In this document: positions 9,479 through 17,520 of the stretch, piece after piece
Position numbering within the stretch: position 1 is the stretch's first letter
How the letters are laid out: each line of letters starts with the position of its first letter
Assembly: GCA_020851975.1 (NCBI GenBank)
Contig: JADZBS010000023.1
Coordinates: forward strand, 33,294 to 97,293
Source: Gammaproteobacteria bacterium
GTDB lineage: Bacteria; Pseudomonadota; Gammaproteobacteria; Steroidobacterales; GCA-2729495
Reading direction: 5' to 3'
Length of the DNA stretch: 64,000 nucleotides
Translations under genes and position numbers: made by a program
Notes under the pieces: model-generated
What the model was told of the DNA's origin: nothing
Database searches by the model: none
The model's input: only the letters and a program-made list of their open reading frames with translations

Positions 9479-10161
9479 GTCACCAGCCGGCCGGCGACGA
9501 TCTCGAGTACGCGGTCGCAGCGGCTGGCGAGGTTGCGTTCGTGCGTGACGAGCACGAGCGTCGTACGCGCCTGGCGGTTGAGTCCGAACAGCAGCCCGGC
9601 GACACGCTCGCCGCTGGCGGCATCGAGATTGCCCGTCGGCTCGTCGGCGAACAACACCGCGGGACGGGTGACGAAGGCGCGGGCGATCGCCACACGCTGC
9701 TTCTCGCCGCCGGAAAGCTGCTTCGGATAGTGCGACAGGCGCGGCGCGAGCCCGACCGAGTCGAGGGCTTCCCGTGCGCGCGCCGCGGCATCGTCGCGGC
9801 CGGCGAGTTCCAGCGGCAGCATCACGTTCTCGAGTGCGGTGAGGGAAGGCACCAGGTGAAACGACTGGAACACGAAGCCGACGTGCCTGCCGCGCAGCCG
9901 CGCGCGACCGTCTTCGTCGAGCCGGGTGAGATCCTCGCCGCACAACCACACCTGGCCGCTGCTTGGCTGGTCGAGGCCGGCAAGCAACGCGAGCAGCGTG
10001 GTCTTGCCCGCACCCGAGGGGCCGACGAGCGCCACGCTTTCGCCGGCGCGAATCTCGAGCGTCACATCGTCGAGGATGGTCAGCGGCCCTTCGGGGCTGC
10101 TAACCTGCTTGCCGAGCGCCGCCGTGCGCAGCACCACATCATCGAACTTGCGATCCTGCAT
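9475..10161 (-). CDS. ybbA: ABC transporter ATP-binding protein (YbbA-like)
   Basis: This 228-residue ATPase has every core motif: Walker [10 protein letters not shown], signature LSGGEKQRVAIARAF, Walker B VLFADEPTGNLD and H-loop VTHE. It belongs to the LolD/MacB-type group that pairs with FtsX-like permeases, and its partner follows with an ATGA overlap. The ATG at 10161 (MQDRKFDD) is preferred because the longer open frame upstream runs antisense into tesA. Its start region overlaps the probable start of divergent tesA, the same tesA/ybbA/ybbP order seen in E. coli. The complex sits in the inner membrane; its cargo is unknown. Confidence 0.93.
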   Translation of the reverse strand: MQDRKFDDVVLRTAALGKQVSSPEGPLTILDDVTLEIRAGESVALVGPSGAGKTTLLALLAGLDQPSSGQVWLCGEDLTRLDEDGRARLRGRHVGFVFQSFHLVPSLTALENVMLPLELAGRDDAAARAREALDSVGLAPRLSHYPKQLSGGEKQRVAIARAFVTRPAVLFADEPTGNLDAASGERVAGLLFGLNRQARTTLVLVTHERNLASRCDRVLEIVAGRLVT

Positions 10162-10792
10162 CACCAAGCTGTTCGTCCTGATCCTCGTGGCCGTGTCACA
10201 GCCGGCGCACGCCGTGGATTCATCACGGACCGTGCTGGTGGTCGGCGACAGCCTGAGCGCCGCCTTCAACCTCGAGCCCGGGCAGGGCTGGGTCGATCTG
10301 CTCCAGGGGCGGCTTGAAGCCAAAGGGTACGGTTATCGCGTGGTGAATGCCAGCATCACGGGCGACACCACCACCAGCGGACTGGGCCGCCTGCCGCGGG
10401 CACTGAAGCTGCACCGGCCTGCCATCGTCCTGATCGAACTCGGCGGCAACGATGGCCTGCGCGCCACGCCGATCGCCGTGATCCGGCGCAACCTCACGGC
10501 GATGATCCGCCTCGCCCGTGACGCCGGAGCACGCGTGGTGCTGGCCGGCATGCAGATGCCGCCGAACTACGGCCAGCGCTACACCAGCGAGTTCGCGGCG
10601 TTGTTCCCGGCGCTGGCGCGCGAGCAGAAGGTGCCGCTCGTCGGTTTCATCCTCGATGGCGTCGCCCTCGACCGCACGCTCATGCAGGCCGACGGCATCC
10701 ACCCGACCGCGGCCGCACAGCCCCGGCTGCTCGACAACGCCTGGCCGGTGATCGAGCGCGAGATCCGAGCCCTCGCAGCGTCACCACCGTAG
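10148..10792 (+). CDS. tesA: Periplasmic SGNH-family lysophospholipase/thioesterase I
   Basis: The protein has about 214 residues. SGNH blocks are clear: GDSLSAAFN with the nucleophilic Ser (block I), GGNDGLR (block III) and DGIHPTAAAQ with the catalytic Asp and His (block V). An N-terminal signal peptide (LFVLILVAVSQPAHA) sends it to the periplasm, as for E. coli TesA/ApeA, which hydrolyses acyl-CoAs, lysophospholipids and arylesters. No ATG fits the signal peptide. A TTG at 10148 gives MRSCITKLFVLILV and is the best guess; GTG codons at 10187 and 10193 would cut the signal. With the TTG start the gene overlaps the 5' end of divergent ybbA by 14 bases, leaving no intergenic space. Confidence 0.88.
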   Translation: MRSCITKLFVLILVAVSQPAHAVDSSRTVLVVGDSLSAAFNLEPGQGWVDLLQGRLEAKGYGYRVVNASITGDTTTSGLGRLPRALKLHRPAIVLIELGGNDGLRATPIAVIRRNLTAMIRLARDAGARVVLAGMQMPPNYGQRYTSEFAALFPALAREQKVPLVGFILDGVALDRTLMQADGIHPTAAAQPRLLDNAWPVIEREIRALAASPP

Positions 10793-10815
10793 CCAGCCCG
10801 TAACCGCGAGTTGCG

Positions 10816-11667
10816 TCAGCGAAACGCAGCGATGTGGTCGCGGATGAACTGCGCGAGCGGGATCGGTTCACGCCCGAGCAGGCGTCGGAAGGTGTCGGTG
10901 ACGTGCGGGGCCGGGCCTTCGGCAATCTCCCGGAACAGCTGGGATACTGCGTTGGCGTGCCACTCGTTCAGCACGCGCTTCAGGATGCCGAGGTAGGCGG
11001 CCGGGTCGGCCGGCACGTAGGCGATGCGGGCGCCGAGCACCTCGGAAAACCGCGCGGCCACATCGTGGAAACTCAGGAGTTCGGGGCCGGTGATTTCGTA
11101 GCTTCGGCCCTCGTGTCCCCTGCCGGCGAGCACCTCGGCCGCGACCGCGCCGATGTCGCGTGCATCGGCCATTGCAGTCCTGCCATCCCCCATCGGCAGC
11201 GAGAACGAGTGATTCTCCTTGATGGACTTCGCGCTGGCGAGGAAGTTCTGCATGAAGAAGTTGGGCTTGACCATGGTCCAGGCCATGCCGGAAGCGCGGA
11301 TGTATTCCTCGACGGCCCAATGTCCCTGCGGAATCGGCGTGGAGGCACTGGCCACCGCTTCCATGGAGGACATCTTGACGACGTGGCGCACACCGGCGGC
11401 CTTTGCGAGATCCACCAGCTGCTGCTCGAGCTCGACCTGCCGCTGGCTGTTGGGCAGCAGGATCAGGAGCCGCTCGACGCCGGCGAGCGCACGCCGCACG
11501 CTGTCCGTATCGGCGACGTCGCCGACGGCTAGTTCCAGGCCTGCCGCCTGCAGCACCTGCGCCTTTGCCGCATCGCGTACCAGGGCACGCGCCTTCACGC
11601 CCCGCTTCGCCAGCGCCTTGGCCGTTTCGCTGCCGGTCTTGCCCGTCGCGCCCGTCAACAGAATCAT
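10816..11667 (-). CDS. NmrA-like NAD(P)-binding reductase
   Basis: This 283-residue atypical short-chain dehydrogenase has an N-terminal nucleotide-binding motif (TGATGKTGSETA), and a strand/helix pattern with NSQRQVELEQQLVDLAKAAG and VKPNFFMQNF typical of the NmrA/azoreductase (QorB-like) group. Members use NADPH to reduce quinones or azo compounds, or act as redox sensors; the substrate is not evident. The ATG at 11667 is chosen because AGGAG lies 8 bases upstream. A second ATG at 11694 overlaps the pyrF stop but lacks a site. It lies directly downstream of pyrF on the same strand and converges with tesA. Confidence 0.8.
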   Translation of the reverse strand: MILLTGATGKTGSETAKALAKRGVKARALVRDAAKAQVLQAAGLELAVGDVADTDSVRRALAGVERLLILLPNSQRQVELEQQLVDLAKAAGVRHVVKMSSMEAVASASTPIPQGHWAVEEYIRASGMAWTMVKPNFFMQNFLASAKSIKENHSFSLPMGDGRTAMADARDIGAVAAEVLAGRGHEGRSYEITGPELLSFHDVAARFSEVLGARIAYVPADPAAYLGILKRVLNEWHANAVSQLFREIAEGPAPHVTDTFRRLLGREPIPLAQFIRDHIAAFR

Positions 11668-11690
11668 GGTCGGATCTCCTGGTCGCCGGG

Positions 11691-12407
11691 TCATGCCGGA
11701 AAGATGCCGGCGATGGTTTCCTGGATCGATTCAGCGGCACGTTGCGGGTCGGCAGCGTCGCGGATCGGACGACCGACGACGATGTAGTCGGCACCGTCGC
11801 GAAAGGCCTGCTCGACCGTAACCACGCGCTTCTGATCGTCCACGGGCCTATTTTCCACGGGCCGGATGCCCGGCGTGACCACCAGCAACCGGTTGTCCAC
11901 GGCGCGGCGCAAGGCCGGCAGCTCCAGGCCCGAGGCGACGACACCGTCGCAACCGGCCTCGAAGGCGCGGCGGGCGCGTGAAATCACCAGCTTTTCCACC
12001 TCGCAGGCAAAACCGAGGTCGTCGAGGTCGCCGCGATCGAGGCTGGTGAGCACCGTCACCGCGAGGATCCGGACGTCACCCTTGGCCCGGGCCGCAGCCT
12101 CCATGATCCCCTGGTTGCCGTGCACCGTGGCGAAGGTCACCCCGCGGCTGGAGAGCTGGCGCACCGCAGCACCGACCGTGGCCGGCACGTCGAAGAATTT
12201 CAGGTCGGCGAAGACCTTCTTGCCGCGCGCCGTCATCCAGTCGACCAGCTCGAAGTAGCCGCCCGACATCATCATTTCCAGGCCGAGCTTGTAGAACCGG
12301 ACCGAGTCACCGAGTTGCTCGGCCAGTGCGCGCGCCTGAGCGGGCTCGGCCACGTCCATCGCGAAGATGAGCCGGTCGCGGCGCTCGATGTTCCTGTCGT
12401 CAGTCAT
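11691..12407 (-). CDS. pyrF: Orotidine 5'-phosphate decarboxylase
   Basis: At 238 residues it has the length of bacterial group-I OMP decarboxylases. The catalytic motif DLKFFDVPATV (DxKxxD, with the Lys/Asp charge network) is intact near residue 65. The phosphate-binding end is present as VVTPGIRP and VGRPIRDAADP. The enzyme performs the last step of UMP synthesis, removing CO2 from OMP without a cofactor. The ATG start follows a GAGGA sequence. An inverted-repeat element occupies the gap upstream, between it and dgt. Confidence 0.96.
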   Translation of the reverse strand: MTDDRNIERRDRLIFAMDVAEPAQARALAEQLGDSVRFYKLGLEMMMSGGYFELVDWMTARGKKVFADLKFFDVPATVGAAVRQLSSRGVTFATVHGNQGIMEAAARAKGDVRILAVTVLTSLDRGDLDDLGFACEVEKLVISRARRAFEAGCDGVVASGLELPALRRAVDNRLLVVTPGIRPVENRPVDDQKRVVTVEQAFRDGADYIVVGRPIRDAADPQRAAESIQETIAGIFPA

Positions 12408-12446
12408 CGGGGACGTCCTCGTGCGGGGGCGCTACTGTACTGCGTC

Positions 12447-12522
12447 GGGGACAGTTCACTCAATTCGTCTGGGTCTGTTTGGCTTGCGCGAGTGCCTCAG
12501 ATGAATCGAGTGAACTGTCCCC
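12447..12522. repeat. REP-like inverted repeat, family A (GGGGACAGTT type), copy 1
   Basis: A 24-base arm starting GGGGACAGTTCACTCAATTC (12447-12470) pairs with 12499-12522 with two mismatches, around a 28-base loop. It fills most of the dgt-pyrF spacer, ending 6 bases from the dgt stop. The same GGGGACAGTT ends recur at the other end of dgt. Such palindromes are typical of repeats mobilised by REP-associated tyrosine transposases; none is encoded in this window. Confidence 0.75.
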
Positions 12523-12527
12523 CATCC

Positions 12528-13766
12528 TTACCACTCGAGGCCGGGATCCACCAGCCGCCGGTAGGCGGCGGCGGCATAGCGGTCGGTCATGCCGGCGATG
12601 TAGTCAGCCACGGCCCGGGCCCGGCCACGCGCGCCCTGCTCGCGCTCCCAGGCCAACGCCCGCTCGGCATGCTCCCTGGGCATGGCACGCACGTCATTCA
12701 TGTAGCACTCGAACAGGCCCGCGAGCAGGGCCTGCGCACGCCGGTTGCGCGCCAGCACCCGCTCGTGGCGATACAGGTGCCGATTCAGGAAAACCTTCAG
12801 CTCGCGGTGCCCGGCGACCATCGCAGGACTCAGCGCAACCAGCGGACGGCCATGGGCCCGCACGGCCTCGATCGACACCGGTCGCAGCCGTGCGAGACGG
12901 CCGCGGGTGGCCTCGATGAGGTCGGTGATCACCTGATCCATCATGGCCCGTACGGTGGCGTGGACGAGGACGCGCCGGCTCATGGGCGAGCGCCTGCCGC
13001 GCAGGGAGCGGTGGTGCCGCTTGAACAGCCCCACCTCGACGAGTTCGTCGAGCGTGATGAGCCCCGCGCGCAAACCGTCATCGAGGTCATGGTGACTCCA
13101 GGCGATCTCGTCGGCGACGTTGGCGAGCTGCGCCTCGAGGCCTGGCTGGCGTCGCTTCAGGAAGCGCTCGCCGAGTTCGCCGAGAGCACGCGCATTGCGG
13201 CGCGAGCAGTGCTTGAGGATGCCCTCGCGCGTCTCGTAGGTGAGGTTCAGGCCGGGAAAGTCGGCATAGCGCTCCTCGAGCTCGTCGACGACCCGCAGCG
13301 ACTGCAGGTTGTGCTCGAAGCCGCCCCAGGGTTTCATGCACCGGTCGAGCGCATCCTGGCCCGAGTGGCCGAATGGCGTGTGGCCGAGGTCGTGAGCGAG
13401 GCAGATCGCCTCGGTCAGGGTCTCGTGCAGGCCGAGTTGCGCCGCCACCGTGCGGGCGACCTGTGCGACCTCCAGCGAGTGCGTCAGCCGCGTACGGTAG
13501 AGGTCGCCCTCGTGGTTGATGAACACCTGCGTCTTGTAGACCAGCCGGCGAAAAGCGCTGGAGTGCAGGATGCGGTCACGGTCGCGCTGGAAAGCGCCAC
13601 GGTAGGGATGCACAGGTTCCGGGTAGCGCCGCCCGCGGCTCGTCGACTCGCTGGCAGCGTAGGCGGGTTGGGGGACAGTTGACTCAACTCCTGCAGGGAG
13701 TTGAGTCAACTGTCCCCGAATTCGAGGTAACTGTCCCCGAACCTGCCTACCCCGCGAGTTCGGCAC
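12528..13766 (-). CDS. dgt: Deoxyguanosinetriphosphate triphosphohydrolase-like protein (HD domain)
   Basis: HD-domain dNTPase of the type hydrolysing dNTPs to deoxynucleoside and triphosphate. Family motifs run in order: SRGRRYPEP, FQRDRDRILHSSAFRRL, KTQVF, the metal ligand HSLEVAQVAR, LAHDLGHTPFGHSG (HD pair) and DEIAWSHHDLDDG. The start is uncertain. The frame runs back to a GTG at 13766, inside the end of aroB, giving 412 residues. A TTG at 13709, within the repeat, gives 393. A GTG before HPYRGAF would remove the conserved SRGRR segment. The palindromic repeat at 13671-13717 therefore lies over the N-terminal coding region or leader, adding 15-40 residues with no counterpart in typical homologues. 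It lies downstream of aroB on the same strand. Confidence 0.88.
   Translation of the reverse strand: MPNSRGRQVRGQLPRIRGQLTQLPAGVESTVPQPAYAASESTSRGRRYPEPVHPYRGAFQRDRDRILHSSAFRRLVYKTQVFINHEGDLYRTRLTHSLEVAQVARTVAAQLGLHETLTEAICLAHDLGHTPFGHSGQDALDRCMKPWGGFEHNLQSLRVVDELEERYADFPGLNLTYETREGILKHCSRRNARALGELGERFLKRRQPGLEAQLANVADEIAWSHHDLDDGLRAGLITLDELVEVGLFKRHHRSLRGRRSPMSRRVLVHATVRAMMDQVITDLIEATRGRLARLRPVSIEAVRAHGRPLVALSPAMVAGHRELKVFLNRHLYRHERVLARNRRAQALLAGLFECYMNDVRAMPREHAERALAWEREQGARGRARAVADYIAGMTDRYAAAAYRRLVDPGLEW
13671..13741. repeat. REP-like inverted repeat, family A, copy 2 plus an extra half-site
   Basis: The arm GGGGACAGTTGACTCAACTC (13671-13690) is perfectly complementary to 13698-13717. 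With one more pair this makes a 21-bp stem with a 5-base loop. A third AACTGTCCCCGAA half-site lies at 13729-13741. The element spans the aroB-dgt junction, starting 6 bases past the aroB stop, and overlaps the 5' end of the dgt frame. It shares its ends with the copy at 12447, so dgt is bracketed by two members. Confidence 0.8.
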
Positions 13767-14826
13767 GCAGGAAGCCTTGCAACTCGCCGGCCGGGAACTC
13801 GGCCGTGACCACCGCGTGCCCGATGGTGCGCGGCAGGACCAGCCGGATGTGGCCGCCGAGCACCTTCTTGTCGATGGCCATGGCGGCGAGAAAGGCGTCC
13901 AGGGCGATGCGCGGCGCCTTCACGGGCAGGCGCAAGGCCTGCAACAACGCGCCGACGCGTGCCACTTCCGCCGGCGCGAACCAGCCGAGCCGCTGCGAGA
14001 AACGTGCGGCCATCGCCATGCCGGCTCCCACGGCTTCGCCGTGCAGCATCGTTCCATAACCGGCACAGACCTCGATCGCGTGACCGAAGGTATGGCCGAG
14101 GTTGAGCAGTGCACGACGGCCGTGCTCGCGCTCGTCACCGGCGACGACCTCGGCCTTGATCTCGCAGGCGCGGCGGATGACCTGATTGAGCGCACCGGCA
14201 TCGCGCGCCAGCAATGCTGCTGCGTGCCCCTCGAACCAGTCGAAGAAATGCGCGTCGGCGATGATGGCGCACTTCAGTGCCTCGGCAAGGCCGGCGGAGA
14301 GTTCGCGGTCGGGCAGCGTCTGCAGCGTCTCGGAGTCGCTGAGCACGCAGAGCGGCTGGTGGAAGGCGCCCACCAGGTTCTTGCCGCCGGGGTGATTGAT
14401 GCCCGTCTTGCCGCCCACCGCCGAGTCCACCTGCGCAAGGAGCGTGGTCGGCACCTGCACGAAGTCGATGCCGCGCTGATAGATGGCCGCGGCAAAGCCG
14501 GCCATGTCGCCCACCACACCGCCGCCGAGCGCGAGCACGACCCCGTCGCGGCCGAGCCGGTGCTGGACCAGCGCATCGAGGATGAGCGCGGTGGTGGCGA
14601 GCGTCTTGTGCTCTTCCCCGTCGGGCAGCTCGATCGAGCTGACGCGGCCCTTCGTGATCATGCCCCGCAGGCGGCCGAGGTAGAGCGGCCCCACCGTGGT
14701 GTTGGTAACGATGAGTGCGTCGCGCCCACGCAGGTGCGGGTCGAGCAGCCCTGCCCGGCCGAGGAGTCCGCTGCCAATGAGGATCGGGTAGCTGCGCGCG
14801 CCGAGATCGACGGTGATCGTCATCAT
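13747..14826 (-). CDS. aroB: 3-dehydroquinate synthase
   Basis: About 359 residues. Motifs include the NAD-binding region DGEEHKT and GGGVVGDMAGFAAA, the active site GGKTGINHPGGKN, and zinc ligands in the GLAEALKC and LNLGHTFGHAIE segments. It converts DAHP to 3-dehydroquinate, step two of the shikimate pathway, using NAD and a divalent metal. Three clustered ATGs (14835, 14826, 14823) precede TITVDLGARSYPI and none has a strong ribosome site, so the start is uncertain by a few residues. It follows aroK closely, the usual gammaproteobacterial aroKB pair. Confidence 0.96.
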   Translation of the reverse strand: MMTITVDLGARSYPILIGSGLLGRAGLLDPHLRGRDALIVTNTTVGPLYLGRLRGMITKGRVSSIELPDGEEHKTLATTALILDALVQHRLGRDGVVLALGGGVVGDMAGFAAAIYQRGIDFVQVPTTLLAQVDSAVGGKTGINHPGGKNLVGAFHQPLCVLSDSETLQTLPDRELSAGLAEALKCAIIADAHFFDWFEGHAAALLARDAGALNQVIRRACEIKAEVVAGDEREHGRRALLNLGHTFGHAIEVCAGYGTMLHGEAVGAGMAMAARFSQRLGWFAPAEVARVGALLQALRLPVKAPRIALDAFLAAMAIDKKVLGGHIRLVLPRTIGHAVVTAEFPAGELQGFLRAELAG

Positions 14827-14870
14827 GGGCGGCATGGTACCGCAGCGCCGCCGGGCGCGGTCGCCCGGGC

Positions 14871-15407
14871 TCAGTCGCCGGTTGCCTGGGACAGCTCCGC
14901 GAGGCGCCGACGAATCTCGCGTGTCACGGCCGTGACACGGCGCCCGTCGGTTTCCACGACCACGTCGGCGATTTCGCGGTACTGCGGGTCGCGGATCGCC
15001 ATGAGACTTTCCAGGATCTCGCGTGGGTCACCACCCTTGAGCATCGGGCGCTCACGGCCACTGCGGGTACGCTTGAGCTGCTGATCCACCGTGGCGTGCA
15101 GGTAGACCACGCGGCCGCGCTCACCGAGGTGCTCCCGGTTGGCGGGATCCTGCACCGCACCACCACCCGTGGCCAGCACCACCCGCGGCAGCCGGGTCAG
15201 CTCCTCGATCGCCAGCCGCTCGCGCGTCCGGAAGCCGTGCTCGCCCTCGCGTTCGAAGATGTAGGGGATGTCGACCCCGGTACGCTCCTCGATGTAGTCG
15301 TCGCTGTCGACGAACTCCATCTGCAGCTCCTCGGCAAGCTTGCGGCCCACGGCGGACTTGCCCGCTCCCATCGGACCGACGAGGAAAATGCTGTCCTTGC
15401 CTTGCAT
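14871..15407 (-). CDS. aroK: Shikimate kinase
   Basis: 178 residues, the normal length. The P-loop GPMGAGKSAVGRKLA lies at the N-terminus, followed by the shikimate-binding DSDDYIEERTG, the FREGEHGFR-like segment EREGEHGFRTRE, ATGGGAV and the lid region RSGRERPML. It phosphorylates shikimate at the 3-hydroxyl in the cytoplasm. The ATG at 15407 (MQGKDSIFLVGP) fits homologues; the frame extends upstream but without conserved sequence. A strong hairpin separates it from the lipoprotein gene upstream, so aroKB may be transcribed from its own promoter rather than from the pil operon. Confidence 0.96.
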   Translation of the reverse strand: MQGKDSIFLVGPMGAGKSAVGRKLAEELQMEFVDSDDYIEERTGVDIPYIFEREGEHGFRTRERLAIEELTRLPRVVLATGGGAVQDPANREHLGERGRVVYLHATVDQQLKRTRSGRERPMLKGGDPREILESLMAIRDPQYREIADVVVETDGRRVTAVTREIRRRLAELSQATGD

Positions 15408-15468
15408 GGGGCGAATTGTAGCGCGGCTGCCCGCAACGGCCGGCGCCAATGCGGGTGGCAGATAGCAA

Positions 15469-15492
15469 GGAGCCGGCCCGAGGGCCGGCTCC
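15469..15492 (-). terminator. Strong GC hairpin after the pil operon lipoprotein gene
   Basis: GGAGCCGGCCC and GGGCCGGCTCC form an 11-bp perfect stem with a two-base loop, 23 bases past the stop at 15515. On the minus strand it is followed by TTGCTATCTG, only a weak T-rich tract, so termination may be partial. It is the natural boundary between the pil-linked genes and aroKB. Confidence 0.6.
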
Positions 15493-15514
15493 TGAAGCTC
15501 GAAACGGCTGCCGC

Positions 15515-17479
15515 TCAGAGTGGGTTGCGACAGCTATTCGCCTGGCCAAACGGACTGAACTGCCCGGACGGGGCGGAGTTCTGGTCGTTGAGGTCGTCCG
15601 CCAGCGCCTCGAGCGTGAACTCCTGGGCCGATGAGAACTCGCTGCCGAAAACGCTGAGTTGCGCTGCGAGCCGCACGTCCACCCAGACGTTGTCGCTGCG
15701 AGTGTAGACCACGCAGACCCGTGCGAAGCCACCGCTATCCGTGGTGACCTCGGTGTTCTGGCTCCGGCCAGTGAGGTAGCTGATCTGGCCGCATGCATTC
15801 GCCGGCGCATTGGCCGGGATGCCGACCACCGTGGCGCGATTGCCCGCGTCCATGACGTCATTGCCGTTGCCGAAGCCGGTCCCCGCGACTGGATCATCCT
15901 CGGCCACAGACAGGAAGCCGTCCAGGTCCACGTCCTCGTCCCGACAACCGGTGCCATCCGGCAGCACGCCGTCGGTCTCCGAATAGACCGGTACCCAGTC
16001 GAGATCGGACCCACCCGCGTCCACCTGGAGCACCATGCTGCCCTTGTGGTAGCGCACCGACCGCATGCTCACCTGCACGTCGGTGTTACCCACCGGGTTG
16101 CCCACGCTGTCGGTGACGATGATCGCCCACTCCTTCGAGTAGAGCGACGGTACGGGCGTGAAAATCTCGTCGCCGGTGCCGATGTTCACGTCGACCTCGC
16201 GCTGGGCGACGGTCAGCAGCACGGTGTCTTCGACCGGCTGGCCGCCGCCCGTGAGGTCGCCGGAGACGACGGCGCGGATACTGACGCCGTTGTTGGCGCT
16301 CGGCACGCTGCCGCCGGTGTAGACGGACTGGGCGCGACCCTGGCTGTCCGTGACGTCCGAGCCGACGGACAGCGAACCACCGGTGGTGTCCGTCAGGATG
16401 AACTGCACGACCTTGTTCTTGACCAGGTTGCCGTTGATGTCCCGGACGATGGCCGTGAGCTGGCTCTGCTCGCCCGTGGCGACGGTGAATGGCGAGGCCT
16501 GCAGCGTCAGCGACTCGGCGTCGTTCGCCACGAACTCCACCGTCACCGAGGTCGTCGTCCCCTGGTCGTTGGTGGCCGAGATCGTGGCGGGGCCGGCGGT
16601 CGTCGAACTGATCGTGACCGTTGCCGTACCTGCCCCAGCCGTGGTCGCAGTGGAGGAAGAGAGCGTACCGCGGGTGCTGGAGAAGGTGATCAACTCGCCG
16701 TTTTGCGGCGCACCGCCGATGCTCCACGATGCCGTCACGCTCTGGACGGCACCGAGCGTGATTTCGGCAGCGTTCGCCGGCGCTGTCAGGGTGAAGGCAT
16801 CGCTCGACACCGCCAGCGGGGCGGTTGCCGTCAGGCCGAGCCCCTGTGCCGAGATAGTGTCGTTGCCGGAAGCGGAAGCCGTCACGTTGAACTGCGCCTG
16901 ACCGGTGACGCCGGTGGTGAGACTGGCTGCCGACAGGGTATTGCCGTTGGCCGAGGTCACGTTGAGCGTTCGGCCCGAGATGCCGACGCCGCTTGAATCG
17001 CGCAGGACAGCCGTGAACGTACCGGAATCGCCGAGAGCCAGCGAAGTTGGCCCGGTCAGCGTCAGCGTGCTGCCGACGACGTTGACGACCACCTGGCCGC
17101 TGATGGCCCCGACCGATGCGGTGACGGTGATGGCCCGATTGGTGGGATCCGTGCCGTTGGACAGGGTGGCCAGCGCCTGGCCGGTCGCGTCCGTGGTCGG
17201 TTGCGTGACGGTGACCGAACCAGAACTGGTGGTGAACGTCACCGGCGTGTCCGTCACCACGGCGTTGCCGCTGTCACGTACCAACGCCGTCAGCGTGACC
17301 GTCGTCGCACCCGTGACGTCGGAGTTCAGTTGCGGGGAGCTGGCGATGACCTGCACCGAGGCGGCACCCGTCTGGCCGCCACCACCGCCATCCGGATCGA
17401 GGATCGTGCCACCCCCGCCGCCGCAAGCCGCCAGCGCCAGTGCTGCCGCCGTTACCAGTAGAAAGCGCGTTGTCTTCAT
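15515..17479 (-). CDS. Ig-like (Big_1/invasin-type) repeat lipoprotein in the pil operon
   Basis: A 654-residue secreted protein. The signal ends in a lipobox (ALALAAC) followed by GGGGG and a Gly-rich linker, so it is anchored as a lipoprotein. Residues about 40-430 form four or so repeats of roughly 95 residues with bacterial Ig-like signatures (VTLTALVRDSGNAVVTDTPV, and FTAVLRDSSG / LTAIVRDINGN followed by ATG/SQG turns), as in Big_1 domains of invasins. Residues about 515-527 make a canonical EF-hand loop, DVDLDGFLSVAED. The C-terminal 120 residues contain three Cys. It starts 41 bases after pilQ, in the position directly behind the secretin. A surface role with type IV pili or in adhesion is inferred from this context only; I know of no characterised member of the operon with this architecture. 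Confidence 0.85.
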   Translation of the reverse strand: MKTTRFLLVTAAALALAACGGGGGTILDPDGGGGGQTGAASVQVIASSPQLNSDVTGATTVTLTALVRDSGNAVVTDTPVTFTTSSGSVTVTQPTTDATGQALATLSNGTDPTNRAITVTASVGAISGQVVVNVVGSTLTLTGPTSLALGDSGTFTAVLRDSSGVGISGRTLNVTSANGNTLSAASLTTGVTGQAQFNVTASASGNDTISAQGLGLTATAPLAVSSDAFTLTAPANAAEITLGAVQSVTASWSIGGAPQNGELITFSSTRGTLSSSTATTAGAGTATVTISSTTAGPATISATNDQGTTTSVTVEFVANDAESLTLQASPFTVATGEQSQLTAIVRDINGNLVKNKVVQFILTDTTGGSLSVGSDVTDSQGRAQSVYTGGSVPSANNGVSIRAVVSGDLTGGGQPVEDTVLLTVAQREVDVNIGTGDEIFTPVPSLYSKEWAIIVTDSVGNPVGNTDVQVSMRSVRYHKGSMVLQVDAGGSDLDWVPVYSETDGVLPDGTGCRDEDVDLDGFLSVAEDDPVAGTGFGNGNDVMDAGNRATVVGIPANAPANACGQISYLTGRSQNTEVTTDSGGFARVCVVYTRSDNVWVDVRLAAQLSVFGSEFSSAQEFTLEALADDLNDQNSAPSGQFSPFGQANSCRNPL

Positions 17480-17520
17480 GACTTCTGGATCCTTCTGCGA
17501 TGCCCCCGCAGGACACCGGC

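Noticed and set aside
7256..9730. 824-codon open frame antisense to ybbP
   Set aside because: His/Gln/Arg-rich sequence without motifs, fully overlapping a clear ABC permease gene.
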